Positions 1-8,195 of a stretch of DNA of 64,000 bases are shown here, piece by piece. The notes under the pieces were generated by a model. That model ran no database searches, was not told the DNA's origin, and saw nothing but the letters and a program-made list of their open reading frames with translations. The translations under genes and the position numbers were made by a program. The first letter of the stretch is position 1. The number at the start of each line of letters is the position of its first letter. Location: positions 186,001 to 250,000 of the forward strand of contig JBDXHU010000004.1 in the NCBI GenBank assembly GCA_039989475.1, written 5' to 3'. This DNA comes from JBDXHU01 sp039989475. GTDB lineage: Bacteria > Pseudomonadota > Gammaproteobacteria > Pseudomonadales > Halieaceae.

Positions 1-149
1 ACACCAAATTCCTGCAGCATGTAAAATACCAATGGGCCAAACGCAATGAGATCGAAACCCGTGGCGGACAGCAAGGAACTCATCAATCAGGTCGCACGCG
101 AGATCGAAGCCTCGCCGACGACCTCTCCGACCGCAGCTGGGCGCACTAG
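1..149 (+). CDS. C-terminal tail of a DnaT-like primosomal protein (partial)
   Basis: The frame that starts at base 3 is open from the left edge to a TAG at 147-149, giving 48 visible C-terminal residues; the rest lies outside the window. The tail begins TKFLQHVKYQWAKR, which resembles the end of the DnaT-like ssDNA-binding domain (an aromatic/basic KF..HV..QW pattern), followed by a polar, probably disordered end. It runs into the next gene, a possible helicase loader, with which it overlaps by about 100 nt in another frame. DnaT-then-loader order is known from the E. coli dnaT-dnaC pair. The assignment rests on a short segment plus context and is tentative. Confidence 0.45.
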   Translation, partial: TKFLQHVKYQWAKRNEIETRGGQQGTHQSGRTRDRSLADDLSDRSWAH

Positions 150-738
150 CCAGGCCGGCGACCGCACCCCACCCAGCGATGAGCAGATCGACACCATTAA
201 CCAGGTGTTCGCCCTGTTCCGGCTCAACTATCACAACCAGTTCTACGCCGCCTACCCCGACAACGAGCAGTTAAACCAGGTCAAGAAGTTGTGGCTGGAT
301 GCGCTGGCGGACTATCCCATGCAACAGGTGCTGCTCGGTGCCAAGCACGCCATTGAAACAAGTGAGTACTTGCCAACCCTGAATCGCATGCTGGAAAGCT
401 GTCAGGAGGGCCTGAAGGAACTGGGACTACCCAGTGCGCGGGCGGCCTACCTGGAAGCCTGCCAGGCTGGCAGCCCCAAATCAGCCCAGGCCTGGACTCA
501 TCCAGCCGTCTATCTGGCCGGTCATGATGCCGACTGGTATTACCTGGCCAACCAACCCGAGTCCAAAAGCTGGCCGGTGTACCGGGATGCCTATCGCCAC
601 TGGTGCGGCAAGGTATTGGCGGGGGAAATTCTCGAAGTACCAGCGCCCCAGGCCTTGCCCGCCTCTTCCGGGGAACCCAGTTCCAAAGAGGAAGCACTGG
701 CGGAGATCGCCAAAATCAAGGACAGCTTGTCTAAATAG
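46..738 (+). CDS. Lambda-P-like putative helicase loader
   Basis: The protein has 230 residues. A disordered, Ser/Thr/Pro/Ala-rich N-terminus (about 1-50) precedes a helical segment (about 50-125) containing FALFRLNYHNQFYAAYP, KLWLDAL and YLPTLNRMLESC. This W-(x)n-L-P-T-(x)n-F/M-C pattern resembles the phage lambda replication protein P family, which delivers DnaB helicase to origins. The last 30 residues are again Ser/Glu/Lys-rich. The ATG at 46 overlaps the upstream frame by 104 nt and has a weak Shine-Dalgarno; the only alternative starts are downstream GTG codons that would cut the N-terminus. It is convergent with dnaB, which supports a replication role. Function is inferred. Confidence 0.55.
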   Translation: MRSKPVADSKELINQVAREIEASPTTSPTAAGRTSQAGDRTPPSDEQIDTINQVFALFRLNYHNQFYAAYPDNEQLNQVKKLWLDALADYPMQQVLLGAKHAIETSEYLPTLNRMLESCQEGLKELGLPSARAAYLEACQAGSPKSAQAWTHPAVYLAGHDADWYYLANQPESKSWPVYRDAYRHWCGKVLAGEILEVPAPQALPASSGEPSSKEEALAEIAKIKDSLSK

Positions 739-747
739 CGAAACTGG

Positions 748-970
748 CTGACGCCAGCGCGGCCCGCTCCGACCCCGCTGGGGTCTGACCCCATTTACGC
801 CTGCGCGGCCCGCTCCTACCCCAGCCACCTCCGACCCCATTCACCTCCGACCCCATTTACCTCCGACCCCATTTACCTCCGACCCCATTCACCTCCGACC
901 CCAGTGGGGTCTGACCCCATTCACGCCTGCGCAGCCCGCTCCTACCCCATTGGGGTCTGACCCCATTTAT
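748..970. repeat. Modular GACCCC repeat block downstream of the loader gene
   Basis: This intergenic stretch has three modules: a palindrome GGGGTCTGACCCC, a spacer related to GCCTGCGCGGCCCGCTCC, and a 16-nt tandem unit CCTCCGACCCCATTTA (T/C variants) repeated about five times. A second copy of the same modules lies at 10421-10624. No gene is visible here. The block sits between the convergent loader gene and dnaB, so it could contribute to transcript ends, but no T-run follows the palindromes. Confidence 0.85.
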
Positions 971-1003
971 GTTGGTGGTATGGGCTTGGGGGGTGATCAG
1001 GGC

Positions 1004-2413
1004 TTAGTAGGCGTCGTCGTAGCTGCCGCGGGCCAGGTTCTCGAAGCGGGTATATTCGCCGATGAAGGCCAGTCGGGTGGTACCGATGGGGCCGTTACGC
1101 TGTTTGCCGATAATGATTTCGGCCACGCCCTTGTCGGGGCTTTCCTCGTTGTAGACCTCATCGCGGTAGATGAACATGATGACGTCGGCATCCTGCTCAA
1201 TGGCGCCTGATTCGCGCAAATCTGAATTCACCGGGCGTTTGTTGGGTCGCTGTTCCAGCGCCCGGTTCAGCTGCGACAGGGCCACCACGGGGCAGTCGAA
1301 TTCCTTGGCCATCGCCTTGAGATTACGGGATATCTCCGAGATCTCCGCAGTGCGGCCCTCGCTGAAGCCAGCGACCCGCATCAATTGCATGTAGTCGATC
1401 ATGACCATGCCCAGGCCGCCGTTTTCCCGCGCCACCCGGCGCGTGCGCGAGCGAATCTCAGTGGGGGTCAGGGCAGGCGTGTCATCGATATACAGCGGCA
1501 CATCCTTCATTTTCGCCACCGCCGCACTCAGCTTGGGCCAGTCTTCCTGCTCCAGCTTGCCATTGCGGATACGGGTCTGGTTGATGCGGCCGATGGAGGA
1601 CAGCATCCGCACAATCAACTGGTCAGCGGGCATTTCCATGCTGAACACCAGGATAGGCTTCTCCTGATTGAGCACGGCATGCTCGACCAAATTCATGGCG
1701 AAACTGGTTTTCCCCATGGAAGGCCGGCCGGCCACAATCACCAGGTCAGAGCGCTGCAGCCCCGAGGTCATGCCATCCAGTTCGGCATAGCCGGTGCTCA
1801 GGCCGGTGATATCACCGCCGGAGTTATAGAGTTCATCAATGCGTTCTACCGCCTTGCTCAGCAGCGGGTTGACGTCAATCGGACCACCGGCCTTGGGACC
1901 CTGCTCGGTGATCTGCATGATCTTGCGCTCGGCTTCGTCAATCAGTTCATCGGAGCTGCGCCCTTCCGGTTGATAACCGCTGTCGGCGATATCCTGGGCG
2001 GCCTGGATGAGGTGGCGCAGGGCTGAACGCTCGCTGACCACGGTCGCATAGGCACGAATATTGGAAGCACTGGGGGTATCCTGGGCCAGCTCGGCCAGGT
2101 AGGCGAAGCCGCCGGCGGCATCCAGTTCGCCGCTGGCATTTAATGCCTCGGCCACGGTGACCGGGTCGATAGGCTCGCTGCCGTCGGCCAGTTTGGCCAT
2201 CTGTTTGAAGACAAGGCGATGATCGGGGCGGTAGAAATCACCCGGCGTGACCACTTCAGCCACACTGTCCCAGGCATCATCGGACAGCAACAGGCCACCG
2301 AGCACGGCGCGCTCAGCCTCAATGGAATGGGGTAACATCTTGATCCGGGCCAGTTCCGGATCATCTGCGTAGGGCAGATCGATTATTTCAGCGGGATAGT
2401 CGTTATCTGGCAT
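1004..2413 (-). CDS. dnaB: Replicative DNA helicase DnaB
   Basis: This is the hexameric ATP-dependent helicase that unwinds DNA at the replication fork. The 469-residue product has the N-terminal helical collar domain (HSIEAERAVLGGLL at about 29-42), a linker, and a RecA-like C-terminal domain with Walker A GRPSMGKTSFA at about 228-238 and Walker B VMIDYMQLM. FDCPVVALSQLNRALE matches the DnaB4/arginine-finger region. Length is normal. It is the last gene of the minus-strand block after rplI, as in many gammaproteobacteria, with 100 nt in between. No intein or truncation is seen. Confidence 0.98.
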   Translation of the reverse strand: MPDNDYPAEIIDLPYADDPELARIKMLPHSIEAERAVLGGLLLSDDAWDSVAEVVTPGDFYRPDHRLVFKQMAKLADGSEPIDPVTVAEALNASGELDAAGGFAYLAELAQDTPSASNIRAYATVVSERSALRHLIQAAQDIADSGYQPEGRSSDELIDEAERKIMQITEQGPKAGGPIDVNPLLSKAVERIDELYNSGGDITGLSTGYAELDGMTSGLQRSDLVIVAGRPSMGKTSFAMNLVEHAVLNQEKPILVFSMEMPADQLIVRMLSSIGRINQTRIRNGKLEQEDWPKLSAAVAKMKDVPLYIDDTPALTPTEIRSRTRRVARENGGLGMVMIDYMQLMRVAGFSEGRTAEISEISRNLKAMAKEFDCPVVALSQLNRALEQRPNKRPVNSDLRESGAIEQDADVIMFIYRDEVYNEESPDKGVAEIIIGKQRNGPIGTTRLAFIGEYTRFENLARGSYDDAY

Positions 2414-2471
2414 ATCCGGTCTTATACATTATTCAGCGGGAACCGCTGATTGTTGCGCAAACCGGAGCGGA

Positions 2472-2498
2472 AATAAATGGGGACGAGCCCCATTTATT
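2472..2498. repeat. Perfect 11-bp hairpin between rplI and dnaB
   Basis: Arms AATAAATGGGG and CCCCATTTATT flank a 5-nt loop. The ATTTA-next-to-CCCC/GGGG sequence relates it to the GACCCC repeat modules at 748-970 and 10421-10624. It could stabilise or attenuate the rplI-dnaB transcript; there is no T-run for a simple terminator. Confidence 0.75.
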
Positions 2499-2513
2499 CC
2501 AGAAAGGTCAGAA

Positions 2514-2969
2514 TCACTCAGATTCCGCGACGACGTTCACAGTAACAGAAGCGTCAACATCGCTGTGCAGGTGAATCGCTACGACGAATTCACCGATTTC
2601 GCGCAGGGCACCTTCCGGCAGGCGTACTTCAGCCTTATTGATCTCAACACCGGCGGCGACTACTGCATCAGCGATATCTCGCGTACCGATAGAGCCGAAC
2701 AGCTTGCCCTCTTCACCGGCATTGGCGCCAATCGTGATAGCACCCAGCTCTTCCAGCTGACCAGCGCGAATCTCGGCGGCAGCCAGTGTTTCGGCGGCGG
2801 CACCTTCCAGCTCGGCCCGGCGGGCTTCAAACTCGGCCACATTCGCATCAGTGGCAGGTACGGCCTTGCCCTGGGGAATGAGGAAGTTACGGCCATATCC
2901 GGCTTTCACATTGACCTTGTCACCCAGTTCACCCAGCTTGCCAATCTTTTCCAGCAGAATGACTTCCAT
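2514..2969 (-). CDS. rplI: 50S ribosomal protein L9
   Basis: L9 binds 23S rRNA at the base of the L1 stalk and helps maintain reading frame. The 151-residue product starts MEVILLEKIGKLGELGDKV with the family signature GYGRNFLIPQGKA (about 25-37), a long connecting helix (about 45-75, Ala/Glu-rich) and a C-terminal RNA-binding domain ending in VTVNVVAESE. Length is typical. It lies 11 nt after the DUF2232 gene and follows the S6-S18 genes in the same operon. Confidence 0.97.
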   Translation of the reverse strand: MEVILLEKIGKLGELGDKVNVKAGYGRNFLIPQGKAVPATDANVAEFEARRAELEGAAAETLAAAEIRAGQLEELGAITIGANAGEEGKLFGSIGTRDIADAVVAAGVEINKAEVRLPEGALREIGEFVVAIHLHSDVDASVTVNVVAESE

Positions 2970-2980
2970 GGTTGTTTCCT

Positions 2981-3874
2981 CTACTCGTTGTCAGAATCTT
3001 TGTCTTCAATTCGATCTGGTCGTTGCGGCCAGCGACTGCGGAAATCTATCCAACTGTCTGCAAGGGCAACGCCGATCACTATCAATTTCACCGGGTCCAG
3101 CAATATCCACAGCAAATAAAACAGCGTTAGATATCCTGCTCCCTGTCCGCGATGTACGGCCCGGGCATGTATCAGCCCCAACCCGGCAACACTCAATGGC
3201 ACCGCGAACAACACCGCCCAGGGGCGGTAAGCCAGGCCGTAGGTGCTGATCATCAGCATCAACAGCACCAGCGTGACACTGACCGTGGAGCTAAAGCGCA
3301 GGCTGTGAAACTCCTGGCGGAATCCACCGGGGTTATACAGCGCTGCTTGCCACCACCGGGCCAGCAGTAAACACACAACACAACTCACCGCATTCATCAG
3401 CCCGAGCATGCCGGCAATAGTCACTATGCCCGGCGACTCCAGCTTGATTTGCTCGCCGTTCTGCTCAGGTATCTGTGCCTGCAGACTGGCGAACAGCTCG
3501 GCGAAAAACGCAGCCAGTTGTTCCAGGTAGTTCACCCCCAGCCAGAGCATTCCCAGGCCGGTAATGGCACCTACCACACTACTCGCGCAGAGAGTCAGCG
3601 GCAAAGACAGCGACCATCTCAACAGCGCTGCCAGCGCCGTGGTCCCCACGATCATGCCCAGGGGACCCACATCTCCAAATACGGCCAGCAAGAACCCCGC
3701 AGGGAGCACTGCCCAGGCCAGTATGTATGCTCCTTCAGCCGGTCCACGCCGCAGCGTGACCAGCGCCAGTACCGCGGCACTCAGCCAGGAGAACATCAGG
3801 GAACTGGCGCCGATCACCGCAACCCACAGGGCCTGGTTGCGGCCCCGCATTACGTACTCAGCGACGAAGCGCAT
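2981..3874 (-). CDS. DUF2232 integral membrane protein
   Basis: The 297-residue protein has about eight hydrophobic segments, beginning with ALWVAVIGASSLMFSWLSAAV near residue 15 and ending with a charged tail (EDKDSDNE). Position between rpsR and rplI and the overall pattern match the DUF2232 (YybS-like) membrane proteins found at this locus in Pseudomonas-type genomes. Biochemical function is unknown for the family. It probably shares the transcript of the ribosomal protein genes around it: rplI starts 11 nt downstream and rpsR ends 35 nt upstream. Confidence 0.85.
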   Translation of the reverse strand: MRFVAEYVMRGRNQALWVAVIGASSLMFSWLSAAVLALVTLRRGPAEGAYILAWAVLPAGFLLAVFGDVGPLGMIVGTTALAALLRWSLSLPLTLCASSVVGAITGLGMLWLGVNYLEQLAAFFAELFASLQAQIPEQNGEQIKLESPGIVTIAGMLGLMNAVSCVVCLLLARWWQAALYNPGGFRQEFHSLRFSSTVSVTLVLLMLMISTYGLAYRPWAVLFAVPLSVAGLGLIHARAVHRGQGAGYLTLFYLLWILLDPVKLIVIGVALADSWIDFRSRWPQRPDRIEDKDSDNE

Positions 3875-3909
3875 TAGTCGCCCCGATGCGTCAAACTAGT
3901 CTCAGTCGC

Positions 3910-4137
3910 TTATAAATGCGCGTCTGAGTAAGGCAGCAGCGCCAGGAAACGAGCGCGCTTTACCGCGGTCGCCAGCTGACGCTGGTACTTGGCCTTGGTA
4001 CCCGTGATACGGCTGGGTACGATCTTGCCGGTTTCAGAGACGTACTGCTTCAGGGTATCGATATCTTTGTAATCGATTTCCTTGACGCCCTCGGCGGTGA
4101 ACTTGCAAAACTTACGGCGACGGAAAAAACGTGCCAT
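3910..4137 (-). CDS. rpsR: 30S ribosomal protein S18
   Basis: S18 is a small basic protein of the 30S platform that binds as a heterodimer with S6. The 75-residue product starts MARFFRRRKFCKFTAEG and contains the S18 signature (IDYKDIDTLKQYVSETGKIVPSRITGT), with a basic C-terminal region QRQLATAVKRARFLALLPY. The single Cys in the N-terminus is usual for C+ type S18. It starts 14 nt after rpsF, consistent with co-translation of the two partners. Confidence 0.98.
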   Translation of the reverse strand: MARFFRRRKFCKFTAEGVKEIDYKDIDTLKQYVSETGKIVPSRITGTKAKYQRQLATAVKRARFLALLPYSDAHL

Positions 4138-4151
4138 GTTGAATTCCTCCC

Positions 4152-4673
4152 TTACTTGTCTTCTTCGGCGTCAGCAGCAGCTTCGACCGGGGCTTCAGGC
4201 GCTTCGGCGGCGGGTTCTTCAGCAGCGGGCTCTTCAGCAGCGGGCTCTTCAGCGGCGGCTTCGGCGGCGGGCTCTTCAGCAGCCGGCTTGGGAGCGGCAG
4301 CAGCTTCAGCGGCCTGGCGCTCTTCGTAGCGGCTCTTGCGCTCACGCTGCTCCTTTTCCTGCTTCATGATGATGGACTCTTCAGTCACCGAGTCATCACG
4401 GCGAATAACAAGGTTGCGAATGATCGCATCGTTGTAACGGAAGGTGGTGGTGAGCTCATCCATGGCGTCATTGCTGGCTTCAACATTCATCAGCACATAG
4501 TGTGCCTTGTGAATCTTACTGATGTTGTAGGCGAGCTGACGGCGGCCCCAGTCTTCCAGGCGATGGACTTTGCCACCGTCTTTCTCGATGGCCGAGCTGT
4601 AACGCTCGATCATGCCGGGCACTTGCTCAGATTGGTCCGGATGGACCATGAATACGATTTCGTAATGTCGCAT
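4152..4673 (-). CDS. rpsF: 30S ribosomal protein S6 with long acidic Ala/Glu/Pro tail
   Basis: S6 forms the S6-S18 pair on the 30S platform. The start at 4673 (MRHYEIVFMVHPDQSEQV) is fixed by homology and by TAAGGAG seven nt upstream; the frame stays open further upstream without S6 similarity. The product has 173 residues against about 130 in E. coli. Residues 1-118 form the normal S6 fold (EDWGRRQLAYNI, HYVLMNVEA). Residues 119-173 are an Ala/Glu/Pro tail built on repeats of EEPAAE. In E. coli RimK adds glutamates to the S6 C-terminus; here a glutamate-rich tail is gene-encoded. Confidence 0.97.
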   Translation of the reverse strand: MRHYEIVFMVHPDQSEQVPGMIERYSSAIEKDGGKVHRLEDWGRRQLAYNISKIHKAHYVLMNVEASNDAMDELTTTFRYNDAIIRNLVIRRDDSVTEESIIMKQEKEQRERKSRYEERQAAEAAAAPKPAAEEPAAEAAAEEPAAEEPAAEEPAAEAPEAPVEAAADAEEDK

Positions 4674-4765
4674 TAGCGGCTCCTTACGGGTTATAGCTGC
4701 TCGCACTAGCGATGCAGCAAGGAGAATCGGCTGTATAGTGCAGCCGGTCGAATTTTGAGGCGCGG

Positions 4766-4794
4766 ATTGTACAAGCCCATAATCTGGAGCGCAA
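4766..4794 (-). promoter_or_regulatory. Probable sigma-70 promoter for rpsF-rpsR-DUF2232-rplI
   Basis: Reading the minus strand, TTGCGC (4794-4789), a 17-nt spacer and TACAAT (4771-4766) are followed by a GC-rich discriminator (CCGCGCC). Such a discriminator is typical of growth-rate-controlled translation genes. It lies between the end of rlmB and the rpsF start. The leader between it and rpsF contains a small hairpin with arms CGGCTG/CAGCCG at 4728-4746. Confidence 0.6.
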
Positions 4795-4848
4795 GCACTG
4801 AATAGGCGCGAATTTGGGGTCGGGATCAGGCGGTCTGTCCCGCTTTGG

Positions 4849-5592
4849 CTAGAGGTCCTCGCCCCGACGCTGCCGGACCACCTCGAACAAGCACACCCCC
4901 GTCGCCACCGAGACATTGAGTGAGCTCACCGAGCCCGCCATGGGCAACTTCACCAGGTGGTCGCAGTGATCCCGGGTCAGGCGCCGCAAACCGGCCCCTT
5001 CCGCGCCCATGACAATGGCGCAGGAGCCAGTTAAATCATTGTTATATAAAGTATTTTCAGCCTCTCCGGCGGCTCCATAAAGCCAGATTCCGCGCTCTTT
5101 GAGGCCATCCAGGGTGCGCGCCAGGTTGGTGACCCGGACAAAGGGCACCACCTCTGCGGCGCCGCAGGCGACCTTGCGTACGGTGGCATTGAGATCGGCC
5201 GACTTGTCTTTGGGCACAATGACCGCATTGACACCCGCCGCGTCGGCACTGCGCAGGCAGGCGCCAAGATTATGCGGGTCGGTGACCCCGTCCAGCACCA
5301 GTATTAAAGCAGGCCGCTCAAGCCCGTCCAGCAATTGCCAGAGGCCCTGCTCATCCCAGCTCTTGTCGCCACCCTCGACCCGGGCGATTACGCCCTGGTG
5401 GCGCCCTTCAACCTTGACGTCCAGTTCGTAGCGGGACAACTCGACCACGTCCACACCCTGGTTGCGGGCCAATTCAAGCATCGCAGTCATGCGCTTGTCG
5501 CCGCGTCCGGCCTGCACGTACAAACACTGCACCCGCGCCGGCTCACGCCTGAGCAGGGCATCAACCGCATGTAGTCCGTAGATCAGCTCCAT
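4849..5592 (-). CDS. rlmB: 23S rRNA (guanosine 2'-O) methyltransferase RlmB
   Basis: This SPOUT-family enzyme methylates G2251 of 23S rRNA with SAM. The 247-residue product has the N-terminal substrate-binding domain (MELIYGLHAVDALLRREP) and the C-terminal trefoil-knot domain with motif 1 LDGVTDPHNLGACLRSA (about 101-117), IVMGAEGAGL and the final LPMAGSVSSLNVSVATGV motif that forms the SAM knot. Length matches E. coli. It lies 15 nt after rnr, the usual rnr-rlmB order. Confidence 0.97.
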   Translation of the reverse strand: MELIYGLHAVDALLRREPARVQCLYVQAGRGDKRMTAMLELARNQGVDVVELSRYELDVKVEGRHQGVIARVEGGDKSWDEQGLWQLLDGLERPALILVLDGVTDPHNLGACLRSADAAGVNAVIVPKDKSADLNATVRKVACGAAEVVPFVRVTNLARTLDGLKERGIWLYGAAGEAENTLYNNDLTGSCAIVMGAEGAGLRRLTRDHCDHLVKLPMAGSVSSLNVSVATGVCLFEVVRQRRGEDL

Positions 5593-5607
5593 CTGCCAGC
5601 AACCGTG

Positions 5608-8112
5608 TTAGTGGTGTTTGCGTTGCCCGGTTTTGCCACCTTTCTTGCGGCCCTTCTTGGCCGCCGGCGCACTCTTCCTGGCATCCTGGCCATCTTTTCC
5701 GCCCTGGCCGACTTTTCCACCCTTATCACCCTTACCGCCCTTGCCGCCCTGGCTGCCTTTTCCGCCCTTGCCGCCCTTGCCGCCTTTACCACCCTTGCCG
5801 GCGGGCTTTTTCTTGCCCTTCTCGGGTCGAGAGCCGGGTCGGGCCGCCTCCTGGCGGCTGGTGCTGTCGATTAATTCCAGGTCGATCTTCTTGTCATTCA
5901 GGTCCACCCGCGCTACTTGCACGGTGACACTATCGCCGAGGCTGAAGCTGCGACCGCTGCGCTCACCGGTGAGGCGCTGCTTGCCCTGGTCGTGGTGATA
6001 GTAATCCGCCGGCAGCGCGCTGATGTGCACCAGGCCTTCTATATAGATATCGGCCAATTCCACGAACAGACCAAAACTGGTGACTGCCGCCACCACGCCC
6101 TCGAAGGTATCGCCGATGTGGCTTTGCAGGTACTCGCACTTAAGCCAGGCCTCGACCTCGCGGGTCGCATCGTCAGCCCGTCGCTCGCTCATGGAGCACT
6201 GCTCGCCGAGCACCGCCATGGCCGCGATATCGTAAGGGAAAATACTTTGGGCCGGGATCGGGGAAGCTTCTGCCCGCGACACCCGCTTACTGGGCACGTC
6301 GGAACGAATTACGCGACGAATACCCCGGTGCACCAACAGATCCGGGTAGCGGCGTATTGGCGAGGTGAAATGGGCGTAGGCCACATAGTGCAGACCAAAG
6401 TGTCCCAGGTTTTCCGGCTGGTATACGGCCTGGCTCAGCGAACGCAGCAACATGGTTTCAATAATATGCAGGTCGGGACGCTCGCCAATGCGCAAACGCA
6501 GTTCCTGGTAGTCCATCGGGGTGGGCTTCTCACCGCCACCGATGTCCAGGCCCAACTCACTCAGGAAACTGCGCAGGTTCTCCAGCTTCTGCTCGCCGGG
6601 GCCCTCGTGTACTCGATAGAGGATGGGTAGTTTTTGTTCCTCGAAGAAGCGCGCCGTGGCGACGTTGGCGCAAAGCATGCACTCCTCGATCAACTTGTGG
6701 GCGTCATTGCGATGCACCGGCACGATCGCCTCGATCTTGCGCCGCTCATCAAACAGGATGCGTGTCTCGGTGGTTTCAAAATCGATCGCGCCGCGGGCGG
6801 TGCGGGCGATGCGCAGCACTTTGTAAAGACTGTGCAAACGCTTGAGGTGGGGCACGATGGATTTGTCCACCTCGGCGTGGCTGCCCTTTTCCAACACCTC
6901 ACCGACCTGGGTATAGGTAAGCCTGGCGTGGGAGTGAATCACCCCCTCATAGAAATGAAAATCAGAGATGTTGCCAACCCGGGACAGCTGCATTTCGCAG
7001 ATCATGCTGAGCCGGTCGACCTGGGGTTTCAGCGAACAGAGGCCATTGGACAATGCTTCCGGCAACATCGGCACCACCCGCTCCGGGAAATACACAGAGT
7101 TGCCGCGGCCGGTGGCCTCGATATCCAGGGCGGAGCCTGGCCTTACATAGTGACTGACATCGGCAATCGCAACCCACAGGCGCCAGCCGCCATCTTCTTT
7201 CTTTTCGCAGTAAACCGCGTCATCGAAGTCGCGGGCGTCTTCACCATCAATGGTGACAAAGGCCAGGTCGCGCAAATCCACCCGCCCCTGCTTGTCCGCC
7301 TCACTGGGCTCATCGGACAAGGCCGCAGCTTCCTGCAGCACTTCTTCTGGCCACACGTGGGGAATGCCATGGGAGCGGATGGCGACATCAATCTCCATCC
7401 CCGGGTCCAGATGTTCACCCAGCACCTCGGTAATGCGACCCTTGGCACCCAGGTGGCGGCTGGGGTAGTCGGTAATTTCCGCCACCACGATCTGGCCATG
7501 CTCGGCGCCATTGCGCTGATTGGGAGGAATTAACACATCGTGGTTGATCCTGGCGTTATCCGGGATCACCGCGCCAATACCGCTCTCCTCATGGTAGCGA
7601 CCCACCACCTCGGTGGTGGCGCGCTTGAGCACCTCGACAATCTTGCCCTCGCGGCGGCCGCGGGAATCGATGCCCGCTACTCGCGCCAGCGCTTCGTCAC
7701 CGTCGAACACCTGCGCCATGTGGCGCGCACTCAGGTAGAGGTCATCACTGCCATCCAGGGGGATCAGGAAACCGTAGCCATCGCGATGCCCCTGCACCCG
7801 GCCGTGCACCAGGTCGAGCTTGTCGATGGGACCATAGGCGCCCTTGCGGTTCAGCATGAGCTGGCCATCACGCTCCATGGCGCGCAGACGGCGCCGCAGG
7901 GCATCCATGGCCACCTCATCTTCTATATGAAGGCGCTGGCAAATCTGGTTGTGATTGAGCGGGTGCTCCGCCTCCGCCAGCAATTGCAGGATCAGCTCGC
8001 GGCTGGCGACCGGATTTTCGTATTTTTTTGCCTCGCGCTCGGCCTGGGGATCAGCCGGCGGGCGTTTCGATTTGGACGACCTGGAGCCGCCTCTTTTTTC
8101 GTTTTTTGACAT
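5608..8112 (-). CDS. rnr: Ribonuclease R
   Basis: RNase R is a 3'-5' exoribonuclease that degrades structured RNA and matures rRNA/tmRNA. I use the ATG at 8112 (MSKNEKRGGSRSSK), 834 residues; a TTG at 8142 would add ten residues. Domain order is a winged-helix N-terminus (about 40-105), two cold-shock domains, the RNB catalytic domain with TIDGEDARDFDDAVYCE supplying the metal-binding aspartates, and an S1 domain (HIGDTFEGVVAAVTSFGLFVEL). The last ~85 residues are a Lys/Gly tail of GGK repeats, longer and more regular than the basic tail of E. coli. rlmB follows. Confidence 0.97.
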   Translation of the reverse strand: MSKNEKRGGSRSSKSKRPPADPQAEREAKKYENPVASRELILQLLAEAEHPLNHNQICQRLHIEDEVAMDALRRRLRAMERDGQLMLNRKGAYGPIDKLDLVHGRVQGHRDGYGFLIPLDGSDDLYLSARHMAQVFDGDEALARVAGIDSRGRREGKIVEVLKRATTEVVGRYHEESGIGAVIPDNARINHDVLIPPNQRNGAEHGQIVVAEITDYPSRHLGAKGRITEVLGEHLDPGMEIDVAIRSHGIPHVWPEEVLQEAAALSDEPSEADKQGRVDLRDLAFVTIDGEDARDFDDAVYCEKKEDGGWRLWVAIADVSHYVRPGSALDIEATGRGNSVYFPERVVPMLPEALSNGLCSLKPQVDRLSMICEMQLSRVGNISDFHFYEGVIHSHARLTYTQVGEVLEKGSHAEVDKSIVPHLKRLHSLYKVLRIARTARGAIDFETTETRILFDERRKIEAIVPVHRNDAHKLIEECMLCANVATARFFEEQKLPILYRVHEGPGEQKLENLRSFLSELGLDIGGGEKPTPMDYQELRLRIGERPDLHIIETMLLRSLSQAVYQPENLGHFGLHYVAYAHFTSPIRRYPDLLVHRGIRRVIRSDVPSKRVSRAEASPIPAQSIFPYDIAAMAVLGEQCSMSERRADDATREVEAWLKCEYLQSHIGDTFEGVVAAVTSFGLFVELADIYIEGLVHISALPADYYHHDQGKQRLTGERSGRSFSLGDSVTVQVARVDLNDKKIDLELIDSTSRQEAARPGSRPEKGKKKPAGKGGKGGKGGKGGKGSQGGKGGKGDKGGKVGQGGKDGQDARKSAPAAKKGRKKGGKTGQRKHH

Positions 8113-8135
8113 GTGGCGGCAAGTATACGTCAGGA

Positions 8136-8164
8136 TTGACAATTGTTCTGCGGAAAAGTAAAGT
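8136..8164 (+). promoter_or_regulatory. Probable stable-RNA promoter for tRNA-Leu
   Basis: A perfect TTGACA (8136-8141), 17-nt spacer and TAAAGT (8159-8164) are followed by a GC-rich discriminator (GCGCGCCC). This arrangement is characteristic of stringently controlled tRNA/rRNA promoters. The predicted start near 8171 gives a leader of about 185 nt that carries two tRNA-like repeat units before the tRNA. It is divergent from rnr. Confidence 0.65.
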
Positions 8165-8195
8165 GCGCGCCCTCTGCTTTTAGAGTTCAGTACCT

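Noticed and set aside
46..738. Prophage remnant indicated by the lambda-P-like gene
   Set aside because: No other phage-type gene, integrase or attachment repeat is near; the neighbour is chromosomal dnaB.
748..970. Repeat block as a CRISPR array
   Set aside because: The 16-nt units are directly adjacent without unique spacers, and no cas gene is present.
4674..4916. Longer N-terminus of S6 from an upstream start
   Set aside because: The additional residues lie outside the S6 fold and span the promoter; a good ribosome-binding site precedes the ATG at 4673.
6634..7533. 299-codon open frame antisense to rnr
   Set aside because: It is a by-product of GC-rich codons in rnr, whose domain motifs are intact on the other strand.
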